A stretch of 58,044 bases of DNA from Deltaproteobacteria bacterium. Its GTDB lineage: Bacteria > Desulfobacterota > RBG-13-43-22. Both the position numbers and the translations under genes were made by a program. The stretch covers positions 1 through 58,044 of the forward strand of contig JACRBX010000093.1 of NCBI GenBank assembly GCA_016219225.1, read 5' to 3'. The notes under the pieces were generated by a model that worked only from the letters and a program-made list of their open reading frames with translations, was not told where the DNA came from and did no database searches. Shown piece by piece: positions 16,173 through 24,993 of the stretch; positions within the stretch are counted from its first letter, which is position 1; every line of letters starts with the position of its first letter.

Positions 16173-17658
16173 ATATCCGCACCTCCTGCCGGAATCGCTC
16201 TGAGCCTACGATGAACTTCACTGTGGTGAAAGAACCCAAAATGGTCCCCAAAATACCCGGGGACAACACGCTTTGGCCGGCCAAAAAGAGGCCTCGCAAT
16301 GAAGTACGATTCAACAGCGCGGCCGAAAGCAACTGTTGGCTCGAGCGCATTACGCCGTAGGCCGATCCTTCGGGGCTGTTGACCCAATCCCGGATGGTCA
16401 AAGGCGTAAAGATGTCGAGGACCTGTAGCCCATGGAAAGGACCGATAATCTTTTCTGCCCTTTCGATCAGACTCTGGGCCAACACCAGCTTCTTTTGGAT
16501 GTAATCCGGCCCGCGCTGGCCGGAGCGGGTCTGCTGCCAGGCCTGCCATAATTCATTATGGCCGGAAGTGATCAGTGTCAGCAGGTTTTGTCCCGGCAGG
16601 TCGCTGGAGCGCAATTGCAGAAAGATCAGGTCCTGGAGGCCGCCGTTGGGATCGGCCTGTACTGCGTACAGGTTGTGTAAAATTTCGGGGTACCTCTCGG
16701 CCGGCACCAGGGCGTGGACCGCCATCATGCCGGGGGTATCCTTTAACCCCATGATCCGCCGACGATAGGAGGCCTTGACGACGTCGGGCCCCAGTAACGC
16801 AATCACCCCCTTGGGGTGGATGGCGCCAACAACGATGGAGGCGTCAAGGATTTCACCCGAATCCAGGGTGACACCCCGGACGTGGCCGTCGACCGTTCGG
16901 ATGCCGGATACCGTTTCTCCGGTACGCAAGCTTCCTCCCAGGGATGTCAGGCGTTGAGCGCAGACGTCAGCCATGGTCGCTCCCTGCCCCTTTAGTCGCC
17001 AGGCAGACATCAGGTAGCTGGCCAGAGTCATGGTGTGATAGAACTGGGGACAGACCGCGTGAGGGACACCGATCAGGACCGAGGGCAGTCCGAAAACCGT
17101 CCGCAGCCCGGGGGAACAGCCGATACGGTCGAAAATCGCCCCCAGCGGCTCGGCTTGATCAAACCAGTACTCAGTCGGTCGATCGGCATATAGAAAAGAC
17201 AGTCGGTCAAATTGATCGGCGCTGCGGCGCAACAGAGTCATCAAAGCGGCCACTTGTGTTCTTTGGGTTGGAAAGGCGGCGTTTAAACCGGCTTCGTAGG
17301 CTTCAAAACCGGTGGGCACATCGAAACGTTCGATCCCAAGATGGTTATCGGTGAAAAGATACCGATCCACCGGCCCGTCGATCCCCATCCGAATAAGCGG
17401 AAGCTGATCCGTAATGTCCAGAAAATCGAAACAACGGCGTAGAATTTGCCCTTGGTCCAGGGCGCCCATATAATGGAGACCGACATTGCACTGCACCCCT
17501 CGGCGGGCGTAACTGCGCATCATCCCGCCGGGTTGTTGATTCTTCTCGATGACGGTGACCTCGAACCCGAGCTTGGCTAAAATGATGCCCGTGCTCAGGC
17601 CGCCGATACCGGACCCGATGACCAGGACCTTTTCCTTGACCCCTTCGGGTGTAGGCAT
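16171..17658 (-). CDS. CrtI/phytoene-desaturase-family FAD oxidoreductase
   Basis: An FAD-dependent oxidoreductase of 495 residues. The dinucleotide-binding motif VIGSGIGGLSTG (residues 13-24), followed by the acidic end of strand two (VTVIEKNQQPGGMMRSY), is typical of the carotenoid desaturase/retinol saturase family. The C-terminal flavin motif appears as LFLAGQSVLSPG. These enzymes oxidise, reduce or isomerise conjugated double bonds. In this cluster it could introduce or shift double bonds in the acyl chain; homologues have also been proposed for ladderane formation. It is the last gene of the unit TE-ACP-KS-PlsC-CrtI. Confidence 0.85.
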   Translation of the reverse strand: MPTPEGVKEKVLVIGSGIGGLSTGIILAKLGFEVTVIEKNQQPGGMMRSYARRGVQCNVGLHYMGALDQGQILRRCFDFLDITDQLPLIRMGIDGPVDRYLFTDNHLGIERFDVPTGFEAYEAGLNAAFPTQRTQVAALMTLLRRSADQFDRLSFLYADRPTEYWFDQAEPLGAIFDRIGCSPGLRTVFGLPSVLIGVPHAVCPQFYHTMTLASYLMSAWRLKGQGATMADVCAQRLTSLGGSLRTGETVSGIRTVDGHVRGVTLDSGEILDASIVVGAIHPKGVIALLGPDVVKASYRRRIMGLKDTPGMMAVHALVPAERYPEILHNLYAVQADPNGGLQDLIFLQLRSSDLPGQNLLTLITSGHNELWQAWQQTRSGQRGPDYIQKKLVLAQSLIERAEKIIGPFHGLQVLDIFTPLTIRDWVNSPEGSAYGVMRSSQQLLSAALLNRTSLRGLFLAGQSVLSPGILGTILGSFTTVKFIVGSERFRQEVRI

Positions 17659-17707
17659 TGGATCGTTTCCTTTCTATAAAACTTCCGTGGTTGGTCGGGT
17701 GGAAAAA

Positions 17708-18475
17708 TCAGGTCTCACGCTGCTGTTCAAATGCCTGCCTGACTTGCTCGATCAGTGACTGAATCGAAAAGGTACCGCTGGCGTACTCCGGCTGAAGACT
17801 TAAAATCCGCTTTACTTCAATCGTATTGGGAGCACAGGTATTAAATAACCATTTTCCCGGCGCAAACAAGGTATTCGTATTCTTGATCATCAGCACCTCT
17901 ATCGGCGCACGACATCGTTTGGCAAGGGAAAAAGCGCCTTTGTTCAGCCGCCCGATCTTTCCATCCCGGCTTCTTGTCCCTTCCGGAAAGATAAATATAT
18001 TCTCCCCCGATACCAGGTAATTTTTAAGGTTCTCCACACCATCCAGCAAGAAGGTGGCGAAAGTTTCCTCCGTCGATGTAAATAAATAACCCGATGTTTT
18101 CAGCAGCCATCCGAAAACAGGCACCTTTAGAAATGTTTTTTTAATGATCGTTTTTTGTTGATCAAACAGAGAAATCAGAAGAATCGGGTCGAGGTAGGAG
18201 ATATGATTACAGACTATAACCGAAGATCGGATGGAATAAACGTCCTCGTCAATATGGATGGTTAAACGGGGGGTGATGATTCGCAGAACCCAAAAAAACG
18301 ATTTGAAAAATCGGTGATTTAATTTTTGAAAAGAAGTTTCGCGATTAATAGAGAACAGGAAGGAAAAGATGTAAAAGGGAGAGAATAAAATGAAATAGCC
18401 TAAGGTAAAATACATCCATAAAATAATGGTAACACTAAAATCAATGGAACGTTTAAGCCATTTGGGAATGGTCAT
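17708..18475 (-). CDS. PlsC-type 1-acylglycerol-phosphate acyltransferase
   Basis: A membrane-associated acyltransferase of 255 residues. Motif I NHISYLDP (90-97) and motif III FPEGTRS (163-169) are intact. One or two hydrophobic segments at residues 12-42 anchor it. It should put a second acyl chain on lysophosphatidate or a related acceptor. Placed between a ketosynthase and the desaturase-like gene, it probably uses the cluster's own acyl-ACP. Together with PlsY at the far end of the cluster it would complete a dedicated phosphatidate route. The low-GC, phenylalanine- and isoleucine-rich coding differs somewhat from its neighbours. Confidence 0.85.
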   Translation of the reverse strand: MTIPKWLKRSIDFSVTIILWMYFTLGYFILFSPFYIFSFLFSINRETSFQKLNHRFFKSFFWVLRIITPRLTIHIDEDVYSIRSSVIVCNHISYLDPILLISLFDQQKTIIKKTFLKVPVFGWLLKTSGYLFTSTEETFATFLLDGVENLKNYLVSGENIFIFPEGTRSRDGKIGRLNKGAFSLAKRCRAPIEVLMIKNTNTLFAPGKWLFNTCAPNTIEVKRILSLQPEYASGTFSIQSLIEQVRQAFEQQRET

Positions 18476-18527
18476 TTCTATTCTAGGCTTACACCATGTA
18501 ATCGGAGAATTTATTTCTAACGGTCTA

Positions 18528-19772
18528 TCAAATACCGTCGGCTAGATTTTTGATAATCAGGCAGGTATTGACTCCCCCGAAGGCAAAATTTTGGATAGCG
18601 GCAATTCGGATTTTGCCCTCCTGAAGTTTCAGGGAATGCCGAATCATATCACAACGGTCATCAACTTCCTCCAGATTCAACGTCGGAGCAATGAATTTCT
18701 CTTCCATCATGTAGCTGCAGAGAATCGTTTCGATGGCGCCGCAGGTTCCCATGGTATGTCCCATATAGCTTTTTAACCCGGCGACCCAGGGCGAATTCCC
18801 ATAGACCTTATGAATGGCCTGGGCCTCAATAATATCCCCCATTTTGGTTCCGGTGGCATGAGCGCTCACAAAATCGACCTGATCCGGGGAAATCCCGGCA
18901 TTCTCGAGTGCCAGCAGAAGCGTCTGGGTGATGCCCTCCAGATTGGGCAAAATCAAATCACCGCCGTTATTGTTACAGGCAAACCCAATGACTTCTGCCA
19001 GGATAGTAGCCCCCCGTTTCCGGGCGTGTTCATATTCTTCCAACAGGACTGCCCCGGCGCCTTCTCCAACGACCAGGCCGTCCCTTCTCGAGTCAAACGG
19101 ACGCGGGGTGAGATGCGGGGTCTCGTTAAAAGCGGTTGAACAGGCCAGCAGATTATCAAATACTGCAACAGTGGTGGTGTCGTATTCGTCGGCCCCGCCG
19201 CAAAGCATGGCCTCCTGCATCCCGAACTTAATCGATTCATATCCGAAACCGATGGACTGGCTGCCGGTAGTGCAGGCCGTTGAAGAAGAAATGACCCGCC
19301 CCGTAATTCCAAACATCTTGGTGATATTCACGGCTGTCGTATGGACCATGGACTTCAGGTATTCCACTGCGCCGATGTTTGAATATTCGGAAGAAGAGCC
19401 CCCGAAAAAGATTTTATAGATATCTCTCTGAACCGTAGGGCTGCCATGAGTGGATCCAAAGGCTACGCCTAAACGTCCTGAGGTGATAAACTTATTCTCT
19501 AACCCGGAAGCCTCAATAACCTCCTTGGCCACCTGACAGGCATAATAGGCCACCGGTCCCATGGTCTTGCGATGTTGGCGTTTGAAATCATACTCAAGCG
19601 GATAATCGACTGTCCCGAAAACTCCGGAATGGATATACCTTGACAGCAGATCATCCTGACGTAATCGTTTTACTCCGGAAATGCCATTAACCAGGCTATG
19701 GACAATTTCTTTTTTGGAATGGCCGATAGGGGTAATGGCCGAACCGGCAGTAATGACGACTCTTCTTTCCAT
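18528..19772 (-). CDS. Beta-ketoacyl-ACP synthase (FabF type)
   Basis: An active condensing enzyme of 414 residues: STACTTGSQSIG with Cys167, SAHATGTKMGD, and GLKSYMGHTMGTCGA carry Cys, both His and Lys. I use the ATG at 19772 (MERRVVITAG), 14 bases after the ACP stop; an upstream start at 19826 would run into the ACP gene. It has no degenerate partner of its own and probably works directly with the ACP encoded before it. It may start chains, or serve as an alternative partner for the chain-length factor. Confidence 0.9.
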   Translation of the reverse strand: MERRVVITAGSAITPIGHSKKEIVHSLVNGISGVKRLRQDDLLSRYIHSGVFGTVDYPLEYDFKRQHRKTMGPVAYYACQVAKEVIEASGLENKFITSGRLGVAFGSTHGSPTVQRDIYKIFFGGSSSEYSNIGAVEYLKSMVHTTAVNITKMFGITGRVISSSTACTTGSQSIGFGYESIKFGMQEAMLCGGADEYDTTTVAVFDNLLACSTAFNETPHLTPRPFDSRRDGLVVGEGAGAVLLEEYEHARKRGATILAEVIGFACNNNGGDLILPNLEGITQTLLLALENAGISPDQVDFVSAHATGTKMGDIIEAQAIHKVYGNSPWVAGLKSYMGHTMGTCGAIETILCSYMMEEKFIAPTLNLEEVDDRCDMIRHSLKLQEGKIRIAAIQNFAFGGVNTCLIIKNLADGI

Positions 19773-19786
19773 AAGGGACTCACATT

Positions 19787-20041
19787 TCAGGCTCTTGTTT
19801 TGGCCAAGGCTTCCACATAATCGCAAACATGATTAATGGTCCGAATATCCATCGCCTGCTTTTTTTCTTCCTGAGTCAGCTCTGTTTTTAATAACCTTTC
19901 AATCTCTACCAGAAGTTCTATGGCGTCGATACTGTCGAACTCATACTTCTCCCTTAAATCAGCATCCAAGTCGGGATTTTCGATTTCAAATTCCGTAGAT
20001 AGGATTTTTAATATTTCATTCTGTAGCTCTTCCCGTGTCAT
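19787..20041 (-). CDS. Acyl carrier protein
   Basis: A small acidic four-helix carrier of 84 residues with the phosphopantetheine site FDSIDAIEL (Ser37). The usual GxDSL is changed to EFDSID, which resembles carriers of aryl polyene and flexirubin clusters more than the housekeeping ACP. It lies between a thioesterase and a ketosynthase in the same unit. The dedicated PPTase should activate it. Confidence 0.9.
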   Translation of the reverse strand: MTREELQNEILKILSTEFEIENPDLDADLREKYEFDSIDAIELLVEIERLLKTELTQEEKKQAMDIRTINHVCDYVEALAKTRA

Positions 20042-20115
20042 AATGGTCGCCCTAATAGTGTCGTTTTATCGCTTCTTCTGCTTACCTCATCGTTGTTTAA
20101 ATCCTAAGTCGGGTT

Positions 20116-20535
20116 TTATGATCTCCCGCATAATGCTTCCCGGATGTCTTCAGGAATTTTAAAAGCCATCTCCATTTCGGGTAATTGAAGCGCCACTTGT
20201 TCGCTTTCGCCTTTGGCGCAGATCAATCCATTCGCGGCCAGCCTTACTTCAAAACCTAAAACGATCTTTATCTTCGCTTCTTTCAGATGGGCGGTACAAA
20301 TGAACTCATCGTTCACTCTTAAAGGTCGGATATGTTTGATCTTGGAGCGGATTACGGGGAAAACGATTTTTTTTTCTATCATGTAACTTCGCAAATCCAA
20401 TCCGCATTCCAAAAAGAGGGCTTGTCGAGCCCTTTCGAAGTACTTAAAATAATTTCCATTCCAAACGACATCCATAACGTCGACATCGTAATACGGAACG
20501 CGCAAAGTCACACTGGCCGAACAGAATTCCCCCAT
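20116..20535 (-). CDS. Hotdog-fold acyl thioesterase (4HBT type)
   Basis: A 139-residue single-hotdog enzyme with the YbgC/4HBT pattern YYDVDVMDVVWNGNYFKYFE at residues 15-34, including the catalytic Asp region and the helix that follows. It should release acyl chains from ACP or CoA, here perhaps the free acid that the cluster's fatty acid kinase can phosphorylate. It is the first gene of the TE-ACP-KS-PlsC-CrtI unit. A comparable thioesterase is a constant part of aryl polyene clusters. Confidence 0.85.
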   Translation of the reverse strand: MGEFCSASVTLRVPYYDVDVMDVVWNGNYFKYFERARQALFLECGLDLRSYMIEKKIVFPVIRSKIKHIRPLRVNDEFICTAHLKEAKIKIVLGFEVRLAANGLICAKGESEQVALQLPEMEMAFKIPEDIREALCGRS

Positions 20536-20550
20536 TGTATTTATTATACG

Positions 20551-20568
20551 ATTTCAGTCCTCTGAAAT
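20551..20568. promoter_or_regulatory. Perfect 7-bp dyad (ATTTCAG-tcct-CTGAAAT) in the leader
   Basis: It lies just downstream of the -10 box of the minus-strand promoter and 16 bases before the thioesterase start. It could be an operator or a small RNA hairpin that covers the start region. Confidence 0.4.
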
Positions 20569-20578
20569 AAAAAATTTA

Positions 20579-20607
20579 ATTTTAGAAGAAAATCACGGAA
20601 TTGTCAA
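20579..20607 (-). promoter_or_regulatory. Strong sigma70-type promoter for the TE-ACP-KS-PlsC-CrtI unit
   Basis: On the minus strand TTGACA (20607-20602) and TAAAAT (20584-20579) have a 17-base spacer. The match to consensus is the best in the cluster. Confidence 0.65.
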
Positions 20608-20668
20608 GAATAATGTTCGTTCCCCTCTTCCGCTTTTGATGCACTCACCGCTAATAAGTCCATGAAAA

Positions 20669-21325
20669 TCAAGGCCCTGATTGGACTAAGGTCATCTTAA
20701 GTGTATAGGAAACCGGTCTGAGTACTTGCAGTTCCATATCAGCCGCCAGACCCTGGACAAAGGGCCCTTTCAAGGAAACCTTTTTAGTCGCTCGGCCCTG
20801 ATCATCCCGGCGAAGGATTCCCCGGCCCTGGTCCGGCGTTTCCCTGGTTTCGGTTTGAAAACCGTCAGGATTACCCCAGCGGCAAACCCTGGTGCCATCC
20901 ATGGCTTTCCCCCAACTGACAGGACTGCCCAATGGAGAAAAAAAGAGGAAGGCCACATCCTCCATCATTCCTTTGGAAAAGGCTGGTGAATCAAAGGGGG
21001 GCACTGCTTTTCGGACGATAATTTCACCTTCCCGAAGATCTCCTTCAAAAAGGGTGAATCCCTCGGGGGTCAACAAAAGGCTGTGAAGCAGGCGCACCGA
21101 GGGGTCTCCCTTGGTGACCCCTATCATGGTGAAGGAGTTCCCTCCCCCGAAGAGGACCTCGATCTTATGGACACTCTCCCAGGGTCCGGGCGGAAAGAGG
21201 GTCAAACAATCCTGGAGGTCTTCGCCAGAGCCAGGGCTTAGGACCGTCCTGGCCGCGGGGACACACCCGGCCGAGAAAAGGAGAAATCCAAGGAAATAAA
21301 TACCAAGACTTATATTGCGAATCAT
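20669..21325 (-). CDS. DUF3261-like outer-membrane lipoprotein
   Basis: A lipoprotein of 218 residues. The signal peptide ends in the lipobox LFSAGC (Cys21). The body is rich in beta strands, and the segment near residues 75-100 (LHSLLLTPEGFTLFEGDL) fits the DUF3261 family, a regular member of aryl polyene clusters beside the LolA-like and exporter genes. It probably acts in the envelope, in moving or docking the lipid product. It is the last gene of the eight-gene unit that starts at 27745 and overlaps the LolA-like gene (ATGA). Confidence 0.75.
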   Translation of the reverse strand: MIRNISLGIYFLGFLLFSAGCVPAARTVLSPGSGEDLQDCLTLFPPGPWESVHKIEVLFGGGNSFTMIGVTKGDPSVRLLHSLLLTPEGFTLFEGDLREGEIIVRKAVPPFDSPAFSKGMMEDVAFLFFSPLGSPVSWGKAMDGTRVCRWGNPDGFQTETRETPDQGRGILRRDDQGRATKKVSLKGPFVQGLAADMELQVLRPVSYTLKMTLVQSGP

Positions 21326-21933
21326 GGGGTATCGAAAATCTCGGCTGGGATTTTGGAATTGGTTTCTACTTTTTTGAATTCCATCGAGGTCAGGGAACCC
21401 CCTGGTTCTTTTATCTCCACCCGATCAATCACTCCCGGCTTGGCAGAGAGGACAATCTCAATCCGCTGGATAAATTTGTCGATCCCCTCCCCGGGGGTCA
21501 AAATAACCCGGGCCGGAGGTCCAGGAGAATAGAGAGGTTTGAAGGCCTTACTTTCATCGAAACGACCTTGAAACCAACGGTTGATTTCGGCCAGCACCAT
21601 TCGTCTGGACTCAACTGCCGGTGTCGTTTCCGGTTTCCAGGCCCCTTCAGAGAAATGGTAAAGCTTAATGGTGTCCCCTTTCTGCAGCATAACGCTTCGA
21701 AGGGGGCTTAGGTACTCCCATCTCAGGGAACCGGGGAGGCAGAAAAAAAATCTGCCTTCAGAAAGAAGAGGTTTCGTGAGGATGGGAAGAAACCTCTTCT
21801 GAATAAAATCGGCCTTAATGGACTGGATATTTTTAGCGATTTCCTTTAGGGAAGCCAAATCCTGGGAAGCCCCTGCAACGGAAAGCTGAAGGCCGAGGGT
21901 CATTAAAACACAGAAAAACAGAATTCTTTTCAA
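21322..21933 (-). CDS. LolA-like periplasmic lipid carrier
   Basis: A secreted LolA-fold protein. The start is most likely the TTG at 21933, with ribosome site GAGGAAAGG just upstream, giving KRILFFCVLMTLGLQL as signal peptide. The ATG at 22008 lies inside the fabG-like gene and would give an unnatural N-terminus. The mature protein has the LolA opening (NIQSIKADFIQKRFL), an early strand pair (LLSEGRFFFCLPGSLRWEY) and the late DRVEIKEPGGSLTSMEF segment. LolA proteins carry acylated cargo across the periplasm; a LolA-like protein is a standard part of aryl polyene clusters. Confidence 0.85.
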   Translation of the reverse strand: MKRILFFCVLMTLGLQLSVAGASQDLASLKEIAKNIQSIKADFIQKRFLPILTKPLLSEGRFFFCLPGSLRWEYLSPLRSVMLQKGDTIKLYHFSEGAWKPETTPAVESRRMVLAEINRWFQGRFDESKAFKPLYSPGPPARVILTPGEGIDKFIQRIEIVLSAKPGVIDRVEIKEPGGSLTSMEFKKVETNSKIPAEIFDTP

Positions 21934-21955
21934 GTCGCGCCTTTCCTCGAAATTC

Positions 21956-22693
21956 CTAAACCATGCCACCATTGACCGAGATAACCTGGCCGGTAATGTA
22001 AGCGGCATCCTCGGAACAGAGGAACCGGACTACTTTGGCCACCTCTTCCGGGAGTCCCACCCGGGCCATAGGGATGATCTGTTTTATCAAGTCCCTGGGA
22101 ACGGCCTGAATCATCTCCGTTTCAATCAGACCGGGGGCAACGCAGTTAACCCGAATACCGAGACGGGCCACCTCGGAGGCCAGAGATCGGCAGGCCCCTT
22201 CCAAGCCGGCCTTGGCAGCCGAATAGTTGGTCTGACCGCGATGACCGAGTTTGGCTGAAACCGAAGAGATGGTCACAATGGCGCCATGTTTCCGGGTGAC
22301 CATCTTCTTGAGGACAGGCCTGGTGACATTGTAAAATCCATTTAAGGAGATGTTAAGAACCTTGGTCCATTCCTCGGAGGACATGAGGACAAAAAGACAG
22401 TCGGCGACCACACCGGCATTGTTTATAAGAATATCGATCGCCTCATGGCGGGATAGAAGGGCCTCCAGGTTTCTTTCAGTCTCTTCCTGATCGGCCACAT
22501 CGAAACAGACGGTCTCTCCCCGTCCTCCGGCTTGGTGAACCAGGGCCAGCGTCTCTTCCGCCGCCTGTGGGTTGGAACGAAAATTAACAATCACATAATG
22601 GCCGTTTCGGGCCAGTTCAAGACTGATGGCCCGCCCGATCCCCCGGCTCCCGCCCGTTACCAGGGCAACCTTCATTGGCAATAAAGGGTTCAT
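21956..22693 (-). CDS. 3-oxoacyl-ACP reductase (FabG-like)
   Basis: A short-chain dehydrogenase of 245 residues: TGGSRGIG (13-20) binds NADPH, NNAG (91-94) is in place, and the catalytic YSAAK is Tyr157/Lys161 with a Ser near 143. It should reduce the beta-keto group after each condensation. It is the only ketoreductase in the cluster, so it probably serves all the ketosynthases. It lies between the dehydratase and the LolA-like gene, the same order as in aryl polyene clusters. Confidence 0.9.
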   Translation of the reverse strand: MNPLLPMKVALVTGGSRGIGRAISLELARNGHYVIVNFRSNPQAAEETLALVHQAGGRGETVCFDVADQEETERNLEALLSRHEAIDILINNAGVVADCLFVLMSSEEWTKVLNISLNGFYNVTRPVLKKMVTRKHGAIVTISSVSAKLGHRGQTNYSAAKAGLEGACRSLASEVARLGIRVNCVAPGLIETEMIQAVPRDLIKQIIPMARVGLPEEVAKVVRFLCSEDAAYITGQVISVNGGMV

Positions 22694-22716
22694 GTCTAAA
22701 TTTCTTTCTCCCCGAG

Positions 22717-23178
22717 TTAGATCCTCTGACGGGTCTTAAGGTTGGAAAGGATTTCCTCCCCAGGTTCCATGACCTGGATCGTGGTTTTGCAGAAGAAGCC
22801 CGACTCAGAACTGACTTGGCCTTCATAGACGGCATATTCACCAAGATGGTACATCTCGGCAATTTGGATAACGAGTTTATTCCCCACCGAAAAGCTGGTC
22901 GCAGAAAAGTCCGCTTTTTTAACACCCACCAGGAATCCAAGTCGCTCTCCGGCCCCTTTTCCCGCACGCCAGGTTCTCAGGGCAGCGATAGTCTGGGCGA
23001 CAAGTTCGATACTGATCACCGAGTTCACCCTTCCGTCCTGGTGAAGAGGCCAGTTGGGGTTTACTGTGGCTTCCGCCAGAAGGGTTTTCTCTATGGGTCT
23101 CTTGACCCATTCCAAGAGTCTCATGCGACGTCTGTGCGGGATTAGCGGTTCAGCCGGAAAAAATTCATTCTGGTCCAT
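22717..23178 (-). CDS. 3-hydroxyacyl-ACP dehydratase, ApeP-like hotdog
   Basis: A 153-residue hotdog protein from the ATG at 23178, which has a good ribosome site (AGGAAGGG); the ATG at 23214 is less likely. The motif order LIPHRRRMRLLEWV near the start and NSVISIELVAQTIAA in the central helix matches the dehydratases of aryl polyene clusters, which differ from FabZ. The Glu in the central helix and the His near the start are plausible catalytic residues. It should remove water from the hydroxyacyl chain to give the conjugated double bonds. Confidence 0.8.
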   Translation of the reverse strand: MDQNEFFPAEPLIPHRRRMRLLEWVKRPIEKTLLAEATVNPNWPLHQDGRVNSVISIELVAQTIAALRTWRAGKGAGERLGFLVGVKKADFSATSFSVGNKLVIQIAEMYHLGEYAVYEGQVSSESGFFCKTTIQVMEPGEEILSNLKTRQRI

Positions 23179-23229
23179 TTTTCCCTTCCTGTCAACCCAG
23201 TCTATATTGTTCAAAATGTGAGGCCACGA

Positions 23230-24993
23230 TCAACGGACGTCCCCAGACAAACCGCTCCGTCGGTGATTGTTCGGGAGAAAGGCCAATCCCCAGGAACCCG
23301 GGCCCATATGAGCCGCAGAGGTCAGGGAGAGGAGTTGCATGTGGACCTTCACCTGAGGAAACCGGCGCTCTATCTCCGGCTTGATTTCCTTTTCCAGCCA
23401 GTCCTTGTTGTCCGAGTATTCCAAAAGCAGGGTGGTCTTTTGATCCTTGGGGAGTTCGTTTTCGAGACGACGGAAGGCGAATTGCACCTGGTCTTTGGTG
23501 CTTCTCACCACCCCCATCTTCCTGGCCCCTTCTGAAAAAGGGCTGATAATGGGTTTGATGCGAAGGGTATCACCAAAAAAGGCGCCAGTCTTTGACATGC
23601 GGCCGCCGGCTGCCAGGAAGTGCAGCTTGTCGAGGAATATGTATTCCTGCACATTTTGAATGGCCTCCCGGGCAAAGGCGACGACCTCTTCGGGATCGCT
23701 GGCGGTGAGGGCCAGTTCGGCCGCGGCCCTGCTTATCAGACCGAGTTTGCCGGAAGCCACCCCGGTATCCATGATGATCATCCGGTCTTCGGGGTCTTGC
23801 CCGGCCTTCCATTGTAAGGCCGCCTGGTAATTCCCGGTATAGAAGGAGCCCACACAGAGATAGAGAACCCGGTCGTACAGTTTTATGATGTTATTGTAGG
23901 TCTCATGGCGCTCAGCCGTTGAGGCCTGGCTTGTGGAAACCTTGGCCCCGGCCTTCATGGCCGTAAAGAGCCTGGCCGGGTCGATATAGGTTTCCGGAAG
24001 ACAAAGATTCTCCACCATGATGTAACTGTCAAGAAGGGTAATGCCTAAGGCCTGAGCCTGGTCTCTGGTCATGGAACCGGCGGCATCGGTCATGATATGG
24101 ATAATCTGGTTTTTGGGGGATTCGCTGAACCGGGATGTCTGTTCGGCAAGATCATCTTCAGCCCAGCTAAGTATGGCCCCAAGAGAGGACAGGCCCTGTC
24201 TTGCTTTGTCCTTGTCGGTGGTATGAAAGTGAACCTTAAGACAGCTCTCTCCGGTAATGGTGACCAAGGCTTCTTCTGCCTTTAGGACCTGTTTCATCCT
24301 TTCCGCCCCTTCCTCCTTAACCTTAAGGACCACATCAAGGCAATAGCCCTTATATCCCTGGTCAGGCCGGGTTTCGGAGAGGACAAGGGTTTCCTTCAGG
24401 TCATCCATGAAGAAGGACTGCCGGACCTGGCGACCGGCCAGGATATTCAGCAGGGGTTCCAGGAAGACCAGCATACCAAGGGCCCCGGCATCGACCACAC
24501 CGGCCTCCCTGAGCTGAGGTAATTGCTCCCTGGTCATTTTTACGGCCTCTTCCAGATCGCGGATGACTGCATCGGCCCACTGACCTGTCCTCTCAGGAGG
24601 GGTTTTTTTCAAAGAAGTCACCAGGGTATCATACAGAGAAAGCATGGTTCCCGGTTGAGGGTCGGAAACGGCCTGATAGGCGAGATTTCGGCCGGTCTCG
24701 GCCGATTGGGGCAGGGCCGCCAGATCTTTTGAATCGAGAAACCCGGCCAGGAAACGGGCAGCGATGTTTCCGGAATTGCCTCTGGCCGAGAGCAGAATAT
24801 CCTGATTGAATGCCCCGGGATCTAAGGGTCTATTCCTTAAGGCGCCCAGGGTTATAACGAGATTGCGACCCGTGTCCCCGTCCGGCACCGGATAGACATT
24901 GATCCGGTTAAGGATATCGGCCCAGACTACGATCCTTTCGTAGCCCGCGGTCAGGGCTTTGATGAGAGTGTCCTGCATAATTAATTCCATCAT
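23230..24993 (-). CDS. Fused fatty acid kinase: DAK2 (FakA-like) plus DegV (FakB-like)
   Basis: A two-part protein. Residues 1-200 are a DAK2 kinase domain with the signature NRINVYPVPDGDTGRN (29-44), a glycine loop SARGNSGN and GVVDAGALG. Residues about 200-290 match the FakA middle region (KVHFHTTD). Residues about 295-570 are a DegV fatty-acid-binding domain (HIMTDAAGSMT, STSQAS). In Gram-positive bacteria FakA and FakB are separate and make acyl-phosphate from free fatty acid. Here the fusion may phosphorylate the cluster's fatty acid for PlsY. The ATG at 24993 overlaps the radical SAM stop (ATGA); the ATG at 25011 lies inside that gene. Confidence 0.85.
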   Translation of the reverse strand: MMELIMQDTLIKALTAGYERIVVWADILNRINVYPVPDGDTGRNLVITLGALRNRPLDPGAFNQDILLSARGNSGNIAARFLAGFLDSKDLAALPQSAETGRNLAYQAVSDPQPGTMLSLYDTLVTSLKKTPPERTGQWADAVIRDLEEAVKMTREQLPQLREAGVVDAGALGMLVFLEPLLNILAGRQVRQSFFMDDLKETLVLSETRPDQGYKGYCLDVVLKVKEEGAERMKQVLKAEEALVTITGESCLKVHFHTTDKDKARQGLSSLGAILSWAEDDLAEQTSRFSESPKNQIIHIMTDAAGSMTRDQAQALGITLLDSYIMVENLCLPETYIDPARLFTAMKAGAKVSTSQASTAERHETYNNIIKLYDRVLYLCVGSFYTGNYQAALQWKAGQDPEDRMIIMDTGVASGKLGLISRAAAELALTASDPEEVVAFAREAIQNVQEYIFLDKLHFLAAGGRMSKTGAFFGDTLRIKPIISPFSEGARKMGVVRSTKDQVQFAFRRLENELPKDQKTTLLLEYSDNKDWLEKEIKPEIERRFPQVKVHMQLLSLTSAAHMGPGSWGLAFLPNNHRRSGLSGDVR

